A stretch of 64,000 nucleotides of DNA from Pirellula sp. SH-Sr6A (GTDB lineage: Bacteria > Planctomycetota > Planctomycetia > Pirellulales > Pirellulaceae), in assembly GCF_001610875.1 (NCBI RefSeq), contig NZ_CP011272.1:2089988-2153987 (forward strand). The letters run 5' to 3'. Below, piece by piece: positions 36,991 to 46,015 of this stretch. A program made the translations under genes and the position numbers. Numbering within the stretch: the stretch's first letter is position 1; every line of letters starts with the position of its first letter. Below the pieces are notes generated by a model that saw nothing but the letters and a program-made list of their open reading frames with translations, was not told the origin of the DNA and ran no database searches.

Positions 36991-37617
36991 ATGGAGAGCC
37001 AGAAAAGAAAGCCACAAGCCGTTGAAAGAGCGATACTTGCGTCCATTCGTGGCCGTGGGAGAGGGTGCGTCTTCGTTCCAGCCGATTTCCTGGGGCTGGG
37101 AAGCCGCGAATCCATTGACGTGGCCCTTCACAAGCTCACCCGTGAAGGCACGATCAGGCGGCTCGCCCGTGGGGTTTATGATTACCCCATCGCGCATCCG
37201 GTTCTCGGCAAGCTGATGCCGGAGGCAGAGACCATTGCTAAGGCTCTTGCCGGACGCGATCAGATCAAGCTTCAGCCTGCGGGAGCCTACGCCGCAAACG
37301 CTCTTGGCCTATCCGAACAGGTGCCCGCAAAAACGGTCTTCCTGACTGATGGCCCAAGCCGAACCGTTAAGATCGGCCCGATGACCATTCAGCTTCGGCA
37401 GACCACCGCGAAGAACATGGCTACCGCAGGCCGATTGAGTGGCCTTTTGATCCAAGCTTTTCGAGAGCTTGGAAAGGAGCACATCACCCCTGAGCGTATT
37501 GCTCATCTGAAAAACAAATTGCCGCTTGATAAACGTCGGCAGATCACCAAGGACATCAAGCTTGCACCAGCCTGGATGCGCCAGCTATTCCTTGAGATAG
37601 CTGAGGAGCCATCATGA
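36991..37617 (+). CDS. abiEi: Type IV antitoxin AbiEi (DUF6088 family)
   Basis: A 208-aa DNA-binding antitoxin. The N-terminal winged-helix region (AVERAILASIRGRGRGCVFVPADF...REGTIRRLARGVYDYP) should bind the operator. The C-terminal domain (ETIAKALAGRDQIKLQPAGAYAANALGLSEQVP...LRQTTAKNMATAGRLSG) is characteristic of the DUF6088/AbiEi family. Its stop overlaps the AbiEii start by four bases (ATGA), as is usual for this pair. In known systems the antitoxin represses transcription and counteracts the toxin without forming a stable complex. No Shine-Dalgarno sequence is seen before the ATG, consistent with a leaderless message. Confidence 0.9.
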   Translation: MESQKRKPQAVERAILASIRGRGRGCVFVPADFLGLGSRESIDVALHKLTREGTIRRLARGVYDYPIAHPVLGKLMPEAETIAKALAGRDQIKLQPAGAYAANALGLSEQVPAKTVFLTDGPSRTVKIGPMTIQLRQTTAKNMATAGRLSGLLIQAFRELGKEHITPERIAHLKNKLPLDKRRQITKDIKLAPAWMRQLFLEIAEEPS

Positions 37618-38621
37618 ATCTGAAGTTCCTCCAACTGCCCGAAAGTGAACGAAAGCTCTACATCGACCAAGCGGCGATCCAGCGTAACGTTTCTCCCATC
37701 GTGTTCGAGAAGGATTTTTGGGTGTGCTGGCTTCTCGGAATACTTTTCCGTTCTGAGTTTGCAGACCACATTGTCTTCAAGGGAGGAACCTCGCTTTCCA
37801 AGGTCTTTGGCGTGACAGCGAGGTTCTCCGAAGACATCGACCTATCCCTATCACCCCAGTTCCTGAAACTGGAACAAGCGGGCACCAGCCGCAATCAAGC
37901 CAATAAATGGATGGCAAAGGCCGAACAAGCTTGCGGCCAAGCCGTAGCGCAGCAGATCATGCCCGCATTGGAGCTACATATCCTTTCCGTTTTGGGAAAG
38001 CGGGAAACCAACTGGTTCGAGTACCTGACCGATCCATTAACTCATTCGCCTGTGTTGTTGTTCCATTACCCTTCGACCCAGCCCGCTGGATTCGAGTATC
38101 TGAAACGCTCGGTTAAGCTGGAGTTCGGATCGCTTACGGATCAGCAGCCCACAGGCAGGCACGCAGTACAACCTTGGATAGTTGAAGCATTGCCAAAAGC
38201 CTTTGACGACTGGGCCTGTGAAGTCACCGCTCTCGAACTGGAACGTACCTTCTGGGAAAAAGCGACCATTCTGCATACCGAATATCACCGCCCCGCCGAG
38301 AAACCCACGCCAGACCGGTTCTCGCGGCATTACGCCGATACCGCTGCACTTGCAGGGCACTCTATCGCCTCTCAAGCCATTGCCCACGATGATCTGAGAG
38401 AGCGGGTCGTATCCTGGAAAAGCCAATTCTTTGGTAGTGGTTGGGCTTCTTACGACACCGCCAAGCCGGGAAGATTCAAACTCGTGCCGCCTGAAGCACG
38501 CATTCCCCACCTGAGGCGCGACTATCAGAACATGCGTGACATGTATCTTGGGGAACCTGCGAGTTTCGACGAGATCATCACCACACTGGCCGCACTGGAA
38601 CAACGGATCAATTCCAAGTAG
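37614..38621 (+). CDS. abiEii: AbiEii nucleotidyltransferase toxin
   Basis: A 335-aa toxin of the type IV AbiE system. Nucleotidyltransferase motifs are visible: FKGGTSLSKVFG (the GG-T/S motif) and, 20 residues later, FSEDIDLSLS carrying the metal-binding D-x-D. The conserved C-terminal part includes ERTFWEKATILHTEYHRP and RFSRHYADTAAL, both typical of the AbiEii family. Known members transfer nucleotides to a target and cause reversible growth arrest, including upon phage infection. The gene looks intact, in the same operon as abiEi. The pair is flanked by non-coding DNA on both sides, suggesting horizontal acquisition. Confidence 0.92.
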   Translation: MNLKFLQLPESERKLYIDQAAIQRNVSPIVFEKDFWVCWLLGILFRSEFADHIVFKGGTSLSKVFGVTARFSEDIDLSLSPQFLKLEQAGTSRNQANKWMAKAEQACGQAVAQQIMPALELHILSVLGKRETNWFEYLTDPLTHSPVLLFHYPSTQPAGFEYLKRSVKLEFGSLTDQQPTGRHAVQPWIVEALPKAFDDWACEVTALELERTFWEKATILHTEYHRPAEKPTPDRFSRHYADTAALAGHSIASQAIAHDDLRERVVSWKSQFFGSGWASYDTAKPGRFKLVPPEARIPHLRRDYQNMRDMYLGEPASFDEIITTLAALEQRINSK

Positions 38622-39153
38622 TTCCCATCTAACGTTTCTTCCTATACCGATCTGGGCACCTCGTCATCCAAGCGACCGAGTGCTTCCGGGCTCCGCTTCG
38701 CTGCGGTCCTAGCGGACAGCTAAGGCTCCCTCTCGCCCTCTTGTGCGCAAGACACCACAGGGGAGCATCCCCCGGTGTGTCAAGGATCGAGCCGTGCGAC
38801 CTACGCGGCTTCCTCCCCAATCTTCGGCGCTCGTTCCTCGCTTGTGCAGACCGGGTGCCCCTCCGCTTCAGTCGTCCTTGACGCCCCTCCCCCCTTTCCT
38901 TTTGGGCTTCGCCCCCATTCCGCCGGAAAACGCGAGCGTGTTTCGCGTAAGGGGGCATTTCAAAAACTCAGAAAGGGAACCGATTCATGGCCACCACTAT
39001 CGACACCAACAAGCAATCGAATCTCTAACTTTAACTTCTCCACGATTCGCCTCCGCCTCAATCTAAGACAACATCCAGGTCTCCAGATATGCACTTCTCA
39101 CTGCAACGACCGCATCACTGCGGTCGCGCTAAGAATGAAGCCATGCTTCCGGA
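38622..39153. other. Right flank of AbiE locus, with an orphan gene start
   Basis: About 530 bp without a full gene; GC-rich in its first half. At 38987-39028 a 13-codon ORF (MATTIDTNKQSNL) follows a good ribosome binding site (GAAAGGGA). It looks like the beginning of a longer gene that was cut off, marking a possible junction of an acquired segment. Longer frames in this region are Arg-rich and not protein-like. Confidence 0.45.
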
Positions 39154-39678
39154 CTAGTGGGCGTGGTCATGACCTTCAAGATCGTGGTGGATCTCACCTC
39201 GGTAGGACTTGCCATCAATCAGGATGTTGAGTTTTGCCGCAGCATGTCCATGCTCCAATTCCTCCACCAGCTTCGCATCCTGAAGAGTAAATCGCGACGA
39301 CTTTCCTGCCGGATCGTTCGCATCGGGAGCCGCAGGCAACTTGAACTGCGCGGGTTTGCCGTTGTGAACAAGATTGATCGTGACCTCAGTCGCCTCGACC
39401 GGATTGGCTTTCGCAGCAGAACTATCAAGCATATAGATCGTCACTGACTGTTCATCATGCACTAGTTCCGCATGGTACTTTTCGTTGCCTAGTTCAATCA
39501 GAGTTCCGTGATGAGGACCTTCAGAAGCGTGAGCATGCGAATCGTATGAATCAACCGTGGCGGGCGGAGCGGAGTCCATGACGACGGTTGATTCTGAGCT
39601 GCTCGATTGTGACGAATCCTGGCTGCAGCCGGCTGCGAGAAGAACCAGAACGACCGTACTGAATGAAAGATACTTCAT
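39154..39678 (-). CDS. His-rich lipoprotein of metal efflux cluster
   Basis: A 174-aa lipoprotein: signal MKYLSFSTVVLVLLAAGC, then a Ser-rich linker (SQSSSSEST) and His-rich stretch SHAHASEGPHHGTLIELGNEKYHAELV. A beta-rich domain (VTIYMLDSSAAKANPVEATEV, GKPAQFKLPA) follows, and a His-rich C-terminus ending GHDHAH. It is the last gene of the minus-strand efflux cluster. The His clusters suggest periplasmic metal binding, perhaps delivering ions to the pump; the exact role is inferred. Confidence 0.75.
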   Translation of the reverse strand: MKYLSFSTVVLVLLAAGCSQDSSQSSSSESTVVMDSAPPATVDSYDSHAHASEGPHHGTLIELGNEKYHAELVHDEQSVTIYMLDSSAAKANPVEATEVTINLVHNGKPAQFKLPAAPDANDPAGKSSRFTLQDAKLVEELEHGHAAAKLNILIDGKSYRGEIHHDLEGHDHAH

Positions 39679-39731
39679 AGTTGCATTTCCCCTTATTTTT
39701 GTTGTTTAAATGCGATTCTAGACAATCTTGA

Positions 39732-40382
39732 TTAGTGCTTGTGGGCAGCAACTTCGAAGCCGCTTTGTTTGAGCCACGCAATAAGTTGCTCTGCCGCAGC
39801 GTGATCGGCAACGTGAACATCACGCCACACCGGGCTTCGGTACCGAATGTCGCTATGGTTGCCATGACTATCTGAGACAACCTCAACGCCTAAGCTGGCA
39901 AGCGTGTCGACAAACTTCTTCTCTTGCTGGCTGCCGTTTCCGTGAATCGACTTCCACTTGACCAAACGAAACTCCACAGATTCGGGGCCTTTGCTGTAAA
40001 CCGCATCGACATGGCCGTGCGAGATATCAAAGCCGCTTCCCTTGAGCCATCCCAGCCATTGCTCCGCCAAAGCATGAGTCTTGACTTCCATCGACTTCCA
40101 ATTGAGGCATCGATAGGACAGATCGATATGACCTGCATGCTTCCCTTGTTTGGTTTCACATCCTAACTTTTTCACCATATCCAAATGCTGCTGCGCTTTG
40201 GTGGCATCTTCAAAGTGCATGGTCTTCCACTCAGGAAGGCAGAATGCCAGTGTCTCACCATCATGAGAATGATCGCCGTGATCATGCCCTGCATGTGCAT
40301 CGACTTGCTGTGCCATTAACGGTACCGAGACTAGGCAACCAAAGCTCAAAACGATGGCTCCGCATACCAAAATCTGTTTCAT
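39732..40382 (-). CDS. Exported His-rich protein with four internal repeats
   Basis: A 216-aa periplasmic protein with an N-terminal signal (MKQILVCGAIVLSFGCLVSVPLMA). A His cluster (DAHAGHDHGDHSHDG) is followed by four related repeats of about 40-45 residues. Each opens with a W-K/R motif (LPEWKTMHF, LNWKSMEV, VKWKSIHG, PVWRDVHV), continues with a helix ending LK-x-x-GF or similar, then His/Asp-rich GHIDLSY, GHVDAVY, NHSDIRY. The repeat probably forms a small metal-binding alpha/beta unit. ATG 40382 is preferred over a Met three codons earlier. It lies directly behind the RND pump gene. No named family is known to me. Confidence 0.75.
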   Translation of the reverse strand: MKQILVCGAIVLSFGCLVSVPLMAQQVDAHAGHDHGDHSHDGETLAFCLPEWKTMHFEDATKAQQHLDMVKKLGCETKQGKHAGHIDLSYRCLNWKSMEVKTHALAEQWLGWLKGSGFDISHGHVDAVYSKGPESVEFRLVKWKSIHGNGSQQEKKFVDTLASLGVEVVSDSHGNHSDIRYRSPVWRDVHVADHAAAEQLIAWLKQSGFEVAAHKH

Positions 40383-40454
40383 TTCAAACACTCCATTTAG
40401 GGAACAGGGGATATTGCAAAGCCCGAACTTCAGGATTCGCCGGGAATGGAAAAG

Positions 40455-43400
40455 CTAAGCTACTCTCGCAACGACTTCATCGTTGAGTTCAATCTGCGTA
40501 TGAGCGGCTTTCACAGCGCGTTCGGCTGATCGAATTCCCAACAGCCAGAACAACGCAGGGTGGACAAAGAAATCAAGCATCGTGGAGCTCACGACGCCGC
40601 CAAGAATCACGGTAGCCACGGGATAGAGGATCTCCTTCCCGGGTTCACCAGCAGCAAGCACGAGCGGAATCAGCGCGATGCCAGCCGTCAGCGCGGTCAT
40701 GAGCACCGGAGCCATTCGTTCCAAACCCGCTCGCACAATCATCTCCTTGGTAAAACTCTCGCCTTCGAATTCGACCAGGTGGATGTAGTGCTGCAGCAGT
40801 AGCACGCCGTTGCGCGAAGCGATTCCAGCCAGGGATATGAAACCGACCATCGACGCGATCGTCACGGTCTGACCGGTTAGCACTAACGCGGCCACCGAGC
40901 CGATGAACGCCATCGGTAACGCTGCCATCACCTGTAACGCGAGGTTCACGGTGCGGAACAGCGTGTAGAGAACTAAGAACACACCGACCAGCGATACCGC
41001 GAACAAAATACCGATCACGCGACTGGCGGACTGTTGGCTTTGAAACTGACCTTCATAGGTTGGGTAGTACCCAGCAGGCAGCGTCGCAATGACCGGTGCG
41101 ATGATCTTCCTGATATCTTGGACAACGTCGACTACACCGCGGTCGGCAACATTGCATTGAATGACCACGCGTCTACGAACGTTCTCTCGGTTGACCGTGT
41201 TCGGACCGCCTGACTCATAGATACGAGCTACGTTACCCAACGGCACGGTACCGCCTTCCGGCAACTGTATCGGCAATCGTCGCAAAGCATTGATGTCCTC
41301 GCGATAGTTCTCTTGCATTCGAACAGTGAGATCAAAGGTCCGCATGCCATCGAGAACTTCCGAGGCGATCTTGCCATTCATCGCCGTTTGCACAAACTGA
41401 TTGACATCGTTGACTTGCAGCCCTAGTTGCTTGAGCTGGGCGCGGTCCATTTCGATACGCAACTGAGGGATGATGACTTGAGGTTCAATCATCAAGTCGG
41501 TCACACCCGGCACCAATGCCATCTCCGCTTTGATCTGCTCAGCTTTTTGCCTCAACAAATCGAGATCGTCACCATAAATTTTCACACCCACCTGCGCCTT
41601 GACTCCAGACAGCATGTGCGAAATCAAGTGTGCGATCGGCTGCTCGGTAGCAGTAACAATTCCGGGGATTTGGTCCATCGAACTACGGATGCTCTGAAGT
41701 TGCTGTTCACGAGAGCGCGCTGAGTGCGGATCGAGTTCGATCAAGTATTCGCTCATGTTGACCCCTTCCGCATGCTCGTCCAGTTCCGCACGACCGGTGC
41801 GCCGTACAAATCGCTGAACGTCGGGAATCCCCATCAAAGCAGACTCTACGGTGCGATTTATTCCGTTCGAAGCAGCCAGCGAAGTGCCGGGAGGCAAGAC
41901 AACGTTTAACTGCACGGTGCCTTCGTTGAACGGCGGGAGAAAGTCTCGTTCCAGCCTCGACAGAAAAAGTCCGGCTAAAACAACCAAGGCCACTGTGAGA
42001 CTCAAGTTGAACCACGGGAAAGCTAGACTGAAGCGGATGACTCGCTCACCAATCCACTTCACGCCGCGCAATACAAAACCGTCGTGCTCGTGTCCTTTGG
42101 ATTGCATACTGCCCAGCAACCAATAGGAGAGAACGGGAGTGACGGTCAGCGACACTAGTAACGATGCTAGAATCGAAACGATGTAGGCGACGCCGAGTGG
42201 TGTGAAGAGCTTGCCTTCCATGCCACCGAGCGCAAACAGCGGCAAGAAGACCAAGATCACGATCATCGTACTGAAGACAATCGAACGCCGAACCTCCGAA
42301 CTGGCTCGATAGACCACTAACAACGGATGCAGTGGATTCGCTGCGACCCGATTCTCTTTCAATCGTCGAAAGATGTTTTCGACATCTACGATGGCATCGT
42401 CGACCAGTTCACCCATTGCGACGGCAATACCTCCGAGAGTCATCGTGTTGATGGAGAGCCCGAACACGGCAAAGATCAACGCGGTCATCACCAATGACAG
42501 AGGGATCGCCGTCAGCGTGATGAAAGTGGTGCGGACATTCATCAAGAAGAGGAATAGCACAATGACTACGAGAATCACGCCGTCTCGCAGAGCTTCTTCG
42601 ACATTCTTGATGGCTCGATCGATGAATGCTTTCTGCGAGTAGGTTGGTTCAATTCTCACGCCCTGTGAAAGCGATGGCTTGAGTTCCTCCAAAGCAGCAA
42701 TGATGTTGTCTGTGACTGCGCGTGTATCAGCACCTGGTTGTTTATTGACCGTGAGGACAACGGCTGGACCGCCGGAGAACTGAGATACATTATCACTTTT
42801 CCGTACAAAGGCAGAACTGTCCCCGCGTTTGACCTGCGCTCCTTCGTGAATCTCGGCCACCTGGGAAAGCAGGACCGGGCTTCCATCCCGAATCGTGATA
42901 GGGATCTCTTGGAGGTCAGTAACCGTTTGGATGCGACCCAAACTTCGTACCAAGAATTCACTTGGGCCTTGTTGGTCAAGATAACCTCCGGTCCCGTTCT
43001 CATTGCTCTTGCTGACGGCCGCTTCGACTTCCTCAAGCGTCACGCCGTAGCGAGTCATCGCATCGGGGTTAACGCGCACTTGAAACTGTTTCCGTTCGCC
43101 ACCCATCGTGAAGACCTGCGAGACACCGGGGATCGTGAGCAATCGCTGACGAACGATCCAGTCTGCTTCCGTTCGCAATTCCATCGGCGAAACGTCGGGA
43201 TTGTCGGTCCACATCCCTAACATCAAGATCTGTCCCATGATCGACGAGATCGGGGCGAGTTGAGGCTGTATGCCAGCGGGCAGACGATCTTGTACTAACT
43301 GCATTCGTTCAGCGACGATCTGGCGGTCGGTATAGACATCGGTGCCGTAGGCGAACTCGACGTAAATGACCGAGATACCAACGCCAGATGAGCTTCTCAC

Positions 43401-43643
43401 GGCTTCGACACCGTTGGCACCATTGATCGTGGTCTCGATCGGAAAGGTAATCAACGTTTCGACTTCTTCGGGCGCCATACCGGGTGCTTCGGTCATGATC
43501 ACGACTCGAGGTCGATTCAAGTCTGGGAAAACATCGATGGGCATTTGCAGAATCTGCCAAGTGCCAATCCCAACTAGCCCAAGAGCGACAGCGACAATGA
43601 GCAAGCGCTGATGGAGCGCGAATTTGATTAATGCGTTCAACAT
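40455..43643 (-). CDS. Heavy-metal RND efflux pump (CusA/CzcA family)
   Basis: A 1062-aa inner membrane proton-driven pump of the HME-RND family. The N-terminal helix (LIKFALHQRLLIVAVALGLVGIG) is followed by the periplasmic start (PIDVFPDLNRPRV). The helix 4 region MTLGGIAVAMGELVDDAIVDVENIFRRL carries the proton-relay acids, and a second periplasmic domain and helical bundle ends GVVSSTMLDFFVHPALFWLLG. ATG 43643 is the family start and lies 16 bp behind the adaptor gene. Which metal it exports (Cu/Ag or Zn/Co/Cd) cannot be decided by eye. The matching outer membrane gene upstream is broken. Confidence 0.92.
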   Translation of the reverse strand: MLNALIKFALHQRLLIVAVALGLVGIGTWQILQMPIDVFPDLNRPRVVIMTEAPGMAPEEVETLITFPIETTINGANGVEAVRSSSGVGISVIYVEFAYGTDVYTDRQIVAERMQLVQDRLPAGIQPQLAPISSIMGQILMLGMWTDNPDVSPMELRTEADWIVRQRLLTIPGVSQVFTMGGERKQFQVRVNPDAMTRYGVTLEEVEAAVSKSNENGTGGYLDQQGPSEFLVRSLGRIQTVTDLQEIPITIRDGSPVLLSQVAEIHEGAQVKRGDSSAFVRKSDNVSQFSGGPAVVLTVNKQPGADTRAVTDNIIAALEELKPSLSQGVRIEPTYSQKAFIDRAIKNVEEALRDGVILVVIVLFLFLMNVRTTFITLTAIPLSLVMTALIFAVFGLSINTMTLGGIAVAMGELVDDAIVDVENIFRRLKENRVAANPLHPLLVVYRASSEVRRSIVFSTMIVILVFLPLFALGGMEGKLFTPLGVAYIVSILASLLVSLTVTPVLSYWLLGSMQSKGHEHDGFVLRGVKWIGERVIRFSLAFPWFNLSLTVALVVLAGLFLSRLERDFLPPFNEGTVQLNVVLPPGTSLAASNGINRTVESALMGIPDVQRFVRRTGRAELDEHAEGVNMSEYLIELDPHSARSREQQLQSIRSSMDQIPGIVTATEQPIAHLISHMLSGVKAQVGVKIYGDDLDLLRQKAEQIKAEMALVPGVTDLMIEPQVIIPQLRIEMDRAQLKQLGLQVNDVNQFVQTAMNGKIASEVLDGMRTFDLTVRMQENYREDINALRRLPIQLPEGGTVPLGNVARIYESGGPNTVNRENVRRRVVIQCNVADRGVVDVVQDIRKIIAPVIATLPAGYYPTYEGQFQSQQSASRVIGILFAVSLVGVFLVLYTLFRTVNLALQVMAALPMAFIGSVAALVLTGQTVTIASMVGFISLAGIASRNGVLLLQHYIHLVEFEGESFTKEMIVRAGLERMAPVLMTALTAGIALIPLVLAAGEPGKEILYPVATVILGGVVSSTMLDFFVHPALFWLLGIRSAERAVKAAHTQIELNDEVVARVA

Positions 43644-43659
43644 TGGTAGCGCTCCGTGC

Positions 43660-45177
43660 TTAGTGATTGTGCCCTGCGTGCGGGTCAGCACCCGCACCCG
43701 ACTTGTTCTTGATGGCCATCTGCATTTGGTGAGCGGATCGCAAGGCAATCACATCACCAGGATAGATTGCGCCATCGTTTTCAATCACGACGTAACGCTG
43801 ATCTCGATATTTCACATGCACAGCCACGCGATCGAAGTGATCGCCGTTCTGCTGGAACACAAACCAATCGGCCCCATCTTTCACCGCGGCATCAACGGGT
43901 AGCACAATCTGTTGCTCCCAAGCCTCCACCGGGACTCGCACTTCTAGTCGCTGACCGACGCGATATTTCCAGGTGACGAATCGCTGGCCATCTGGTGTCT
44001 TCTGATCGCGTAACTTTGTGTTTGGAAGATTGACGAAGAACGAAAGCGTTCGGGACTGCGGATCAACCGCACTTGCAACAAATGCCAGTGACAATTCCCT
44101 AATGGTTTCCTGGCCAGCCACACCGGGAATGATGGCTTCGATAGGCCAACCTTTGGCTGCAACTTCTGCGATGGCTGGAGCGTCTTGCTCGAATGCCTTG
44201 CCTTCGATGTACAGCGTAGAGTAGTCGGAAAGTGCGCACAGCATCTCGCCGGCTTGGACACCTTGCCCTTTTGATGCAGTGAGTCGCTCCACGATCAATG
44301 GTACGTGTTCCGTAACAACTGCTGGTTGATCAGTCTGTTGGAAGGACGCCGACATAAATCGACGATTGCTCAGTCTCAGATTGTTCTCTTCATGCGCGTG
44401 GTTGTCGATTTCCGGAGCAACGATAGAAAGATCCCTCAGGAGCCGTTTCTCGTGCACAATGGTGTCGATCTGCTCGTCGGTTAGTCCATGTAATTTAAGT
44501 GCTGCTCGCTGTGCACCGATGGAGCTTTGTAGTTTTTGGAGTGCGTACTGCCGTTCTAACAGCATCTTGCTGGCCACCGCTCCGGATCGCGTAACCTCCT
44601 CAAGGCGAGCAATCTCACGCTCTTCAACAGCCACATCAGACAAGTTCTTCATCAATTGAGTTTGGGTGTCTACAAGATCCTCATACGTCAACCGGACTTC
44701 AAAGAGCTTGTCACCTGGAACGACGGCTTCACCGCTGACGGCATGAACATGCTGGACGATGCCAATCATTGGAGATGAAACATGGATGTCGGTTCGGCCA
44801 GGCTTGGCGACTACAATCGCTGGAATCGTGACTGTACGGTAGAAGTTGGAGAGCGCGATAGGACGCAGGTATTCTGCAGTCAGGCCAAGATTCTTGAGAG
44901 ACTGAGGTGTCAGCTCGAGCGATGAGCTTTCGGAATGCGCTGCATGGTCATGCCCATCGCTTTCATGTGCGTGGTCATGTTCGTCTTCACCATGTGCGTC
45001 GACTCCGTGGGCCTCACGTGTCGATTCCTTGCGCGCAGCAACCGTCGCATCGATCCAGCCATTTAGGGCCGGCCACCATTTTGGATGAGTGAAGACCGCG
45101 ATAGCTAGTAGAAGCAATCCCAAGATCCATCTTGTCCATGGATCACAAACGATCGCTTGGATTGAAAGCTTTTTCAT
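43660..45177 (-). CDS. Efflux RND periplasmic adaptor (CusB/CzcB family)
   Basis: A 505-aa membrane-fusion protein linking the RND pump to an outer membrane channel. One membrane anchor near residues 15-30 (WILGLLLLAIAVF) is followed by a His/Asp-rich segment (DAHGEDEHDHAHESDGHDH) that probably binds metal. The lipoyl/barrel-sandwich halves (DIHVSSPMIGIVQHVHAVSGEAVVPG and RLTASKGQGVQAGEMLCALSDYS) flank a helical hairpin, and a beta-barrel and membrane-proximal domain follow. The C-terminus ends GADPHAGHNH, a second His cluster. ATG 45177 fits the signal anchor. Co-transcribed with the pump. Confidence 0.9.
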   Translation of the reverse strand: MKKLSIQAIVCDPWTRWILGLLLLAIAVFTHPKWWPALNGWIDATVAARKESTREAHGVDAHGEDEHDHAHESDGHDHAAHSESSSLELTPQSLKNLGLTAEYLRPIALSNFYRTVTIPAIVVAKPGRTDIHVSSPMIGIVQHVHAVSGEAVVPGDKLFEVRLTYEDLVDTQTQLMKNLSDVAVEEREIARLEEVTRSGAVASKMLLERQYALQKLQSSIGAQRAALKLHGLTDEQIDTIVHEKRLLRDLSIVAPEIDNHAHEENNLRLSNRRFMSASFQQTDQPAVVTEHVPLIVERLTASKGQGVQAGEMLCALSDYSTLYIEGKAFEQDAPAIAEVAAKGWPIEAIIPGVAGQETIRELSLAFVASAVDPQSRTLSFFVNLPNTKLRDQKTPDGQRFVTWKYRVGQRLEVRVPVEAWEQQIVLPVDAAVKDGADWFVFQQNGDHFDRVAVHVKYRDQRYVVIENDGAIYPGDVIALRSAHQMQMAIKNKSGAGADPHAGHNH

Positions 45178-45426
45178 AGGTAACTCAACATTTAAAAACT
45201 GGTGCATCGGTCAATGTGCGCAGCTACTCATGCGATCTCGTTAAAACAAGATGTGCGCTGCGGTCGACGTTATGAGGAAGCGGGCGTTGAAGGCAGAAGT
45301 GAAGCCAGAGGTGAAGCCAGTGACTCTGACTCAGGTGCATTCGTAGCGTAGCGACTCAAAACGTTATTTAGGACATAAGAGGCGTCCATCAAGCACTCAA
45401 AGAATGCTAGATGCGCAGGTGTCCAA

Positions 45427-45936
45427 TCAGATAATCCAGACCTGGAGAAGAGCACGAATACGCGGCGAGCTCGGCGGACCATCCAGTTGCTCAACAACGA
45501 AGTCCGTACGACGAGACGCTAAATGCCAAAAGTCGACAGATTCATCGATCCATATTGCATCGGCCGCAAACTGAAGATCTGACAGAGTGGTCGGACTACC
45601 AACCACTCCAAAGACACATGTCGCGTCGTCACAGTGCCTGGAATGATCGTGACTACCGAATGGACATGGAACGCAGCTTGCCGCAGAGCTGAATACGGAC
45701 TCACTTGCTTGATTGTCGTGTGACTCATCCTCTTCATGCCCATGCGAATCACACTGGTGATCGTGATGATCGCACGCATGATCATTCAAAACTGCGACTT
45801 GTTCTCGCATACAACTGCCATGTGACAAGCAGCAACCCAGCACCGCATGAGCGGTGAAGGCGATGAGCGTCAGCAGTCGTATGGCCAAAAACATGCAGGT
45901 CCAGCTTTTCCTGAGTAAGCTCGAGGGTTTGATCAT
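45427..45936 (-). CDS. Cys/His-rich exported protein of metal cluster
   Basis: A 169-aa protein with an N-terminal hydrophobic segment (FLAIRLLTLIAFTAHAVLGCC). A strongly His/Cys-rich region follows (CDHHDHQCDSHGHEEDESHD, later CVPCPFGSHDHSRHCDDATC) and the end is PSSPRIRALLQVW. The density of His, Cys and Asp argues for periplasmic metal binding. It lies between the broken outer membrane gene and the adaptor gene on the same strand. Start at Met 45936 chosen for the signal sequence. Confidence 0.7.
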   Translation of the reverse strand: MIKPSSLLRKSWTCMFLAIRLLTLIAFTAHAVLGCCLSHGSCMREQVAVLNDHACDHHDHQCDSHGHEEDESHDNQASESVFSSAASCVPCPFGSHDHSRHCDDATCVFGVVGSPTTLSDLQFAADAIWIDESVDFWHLASRRTDFVVEQLDGPPSSPRIRALLQVWII

Positions 45937-46015
45937 TTGTAAGTCCCTGCATTCTACGGAAATCATCGACTGGCAACCAGTTCAGTCTTTTTAGTCGCGA
46001 GAATATCAGCCTGGC

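Noticed and set aside
38629-38958. 109-codon Arg-rich minus-strand ORF
   Set aside because: Low-complexity composition, no ribosome binding site, no conserved pattern; probably non-coding GC-rich DNA.
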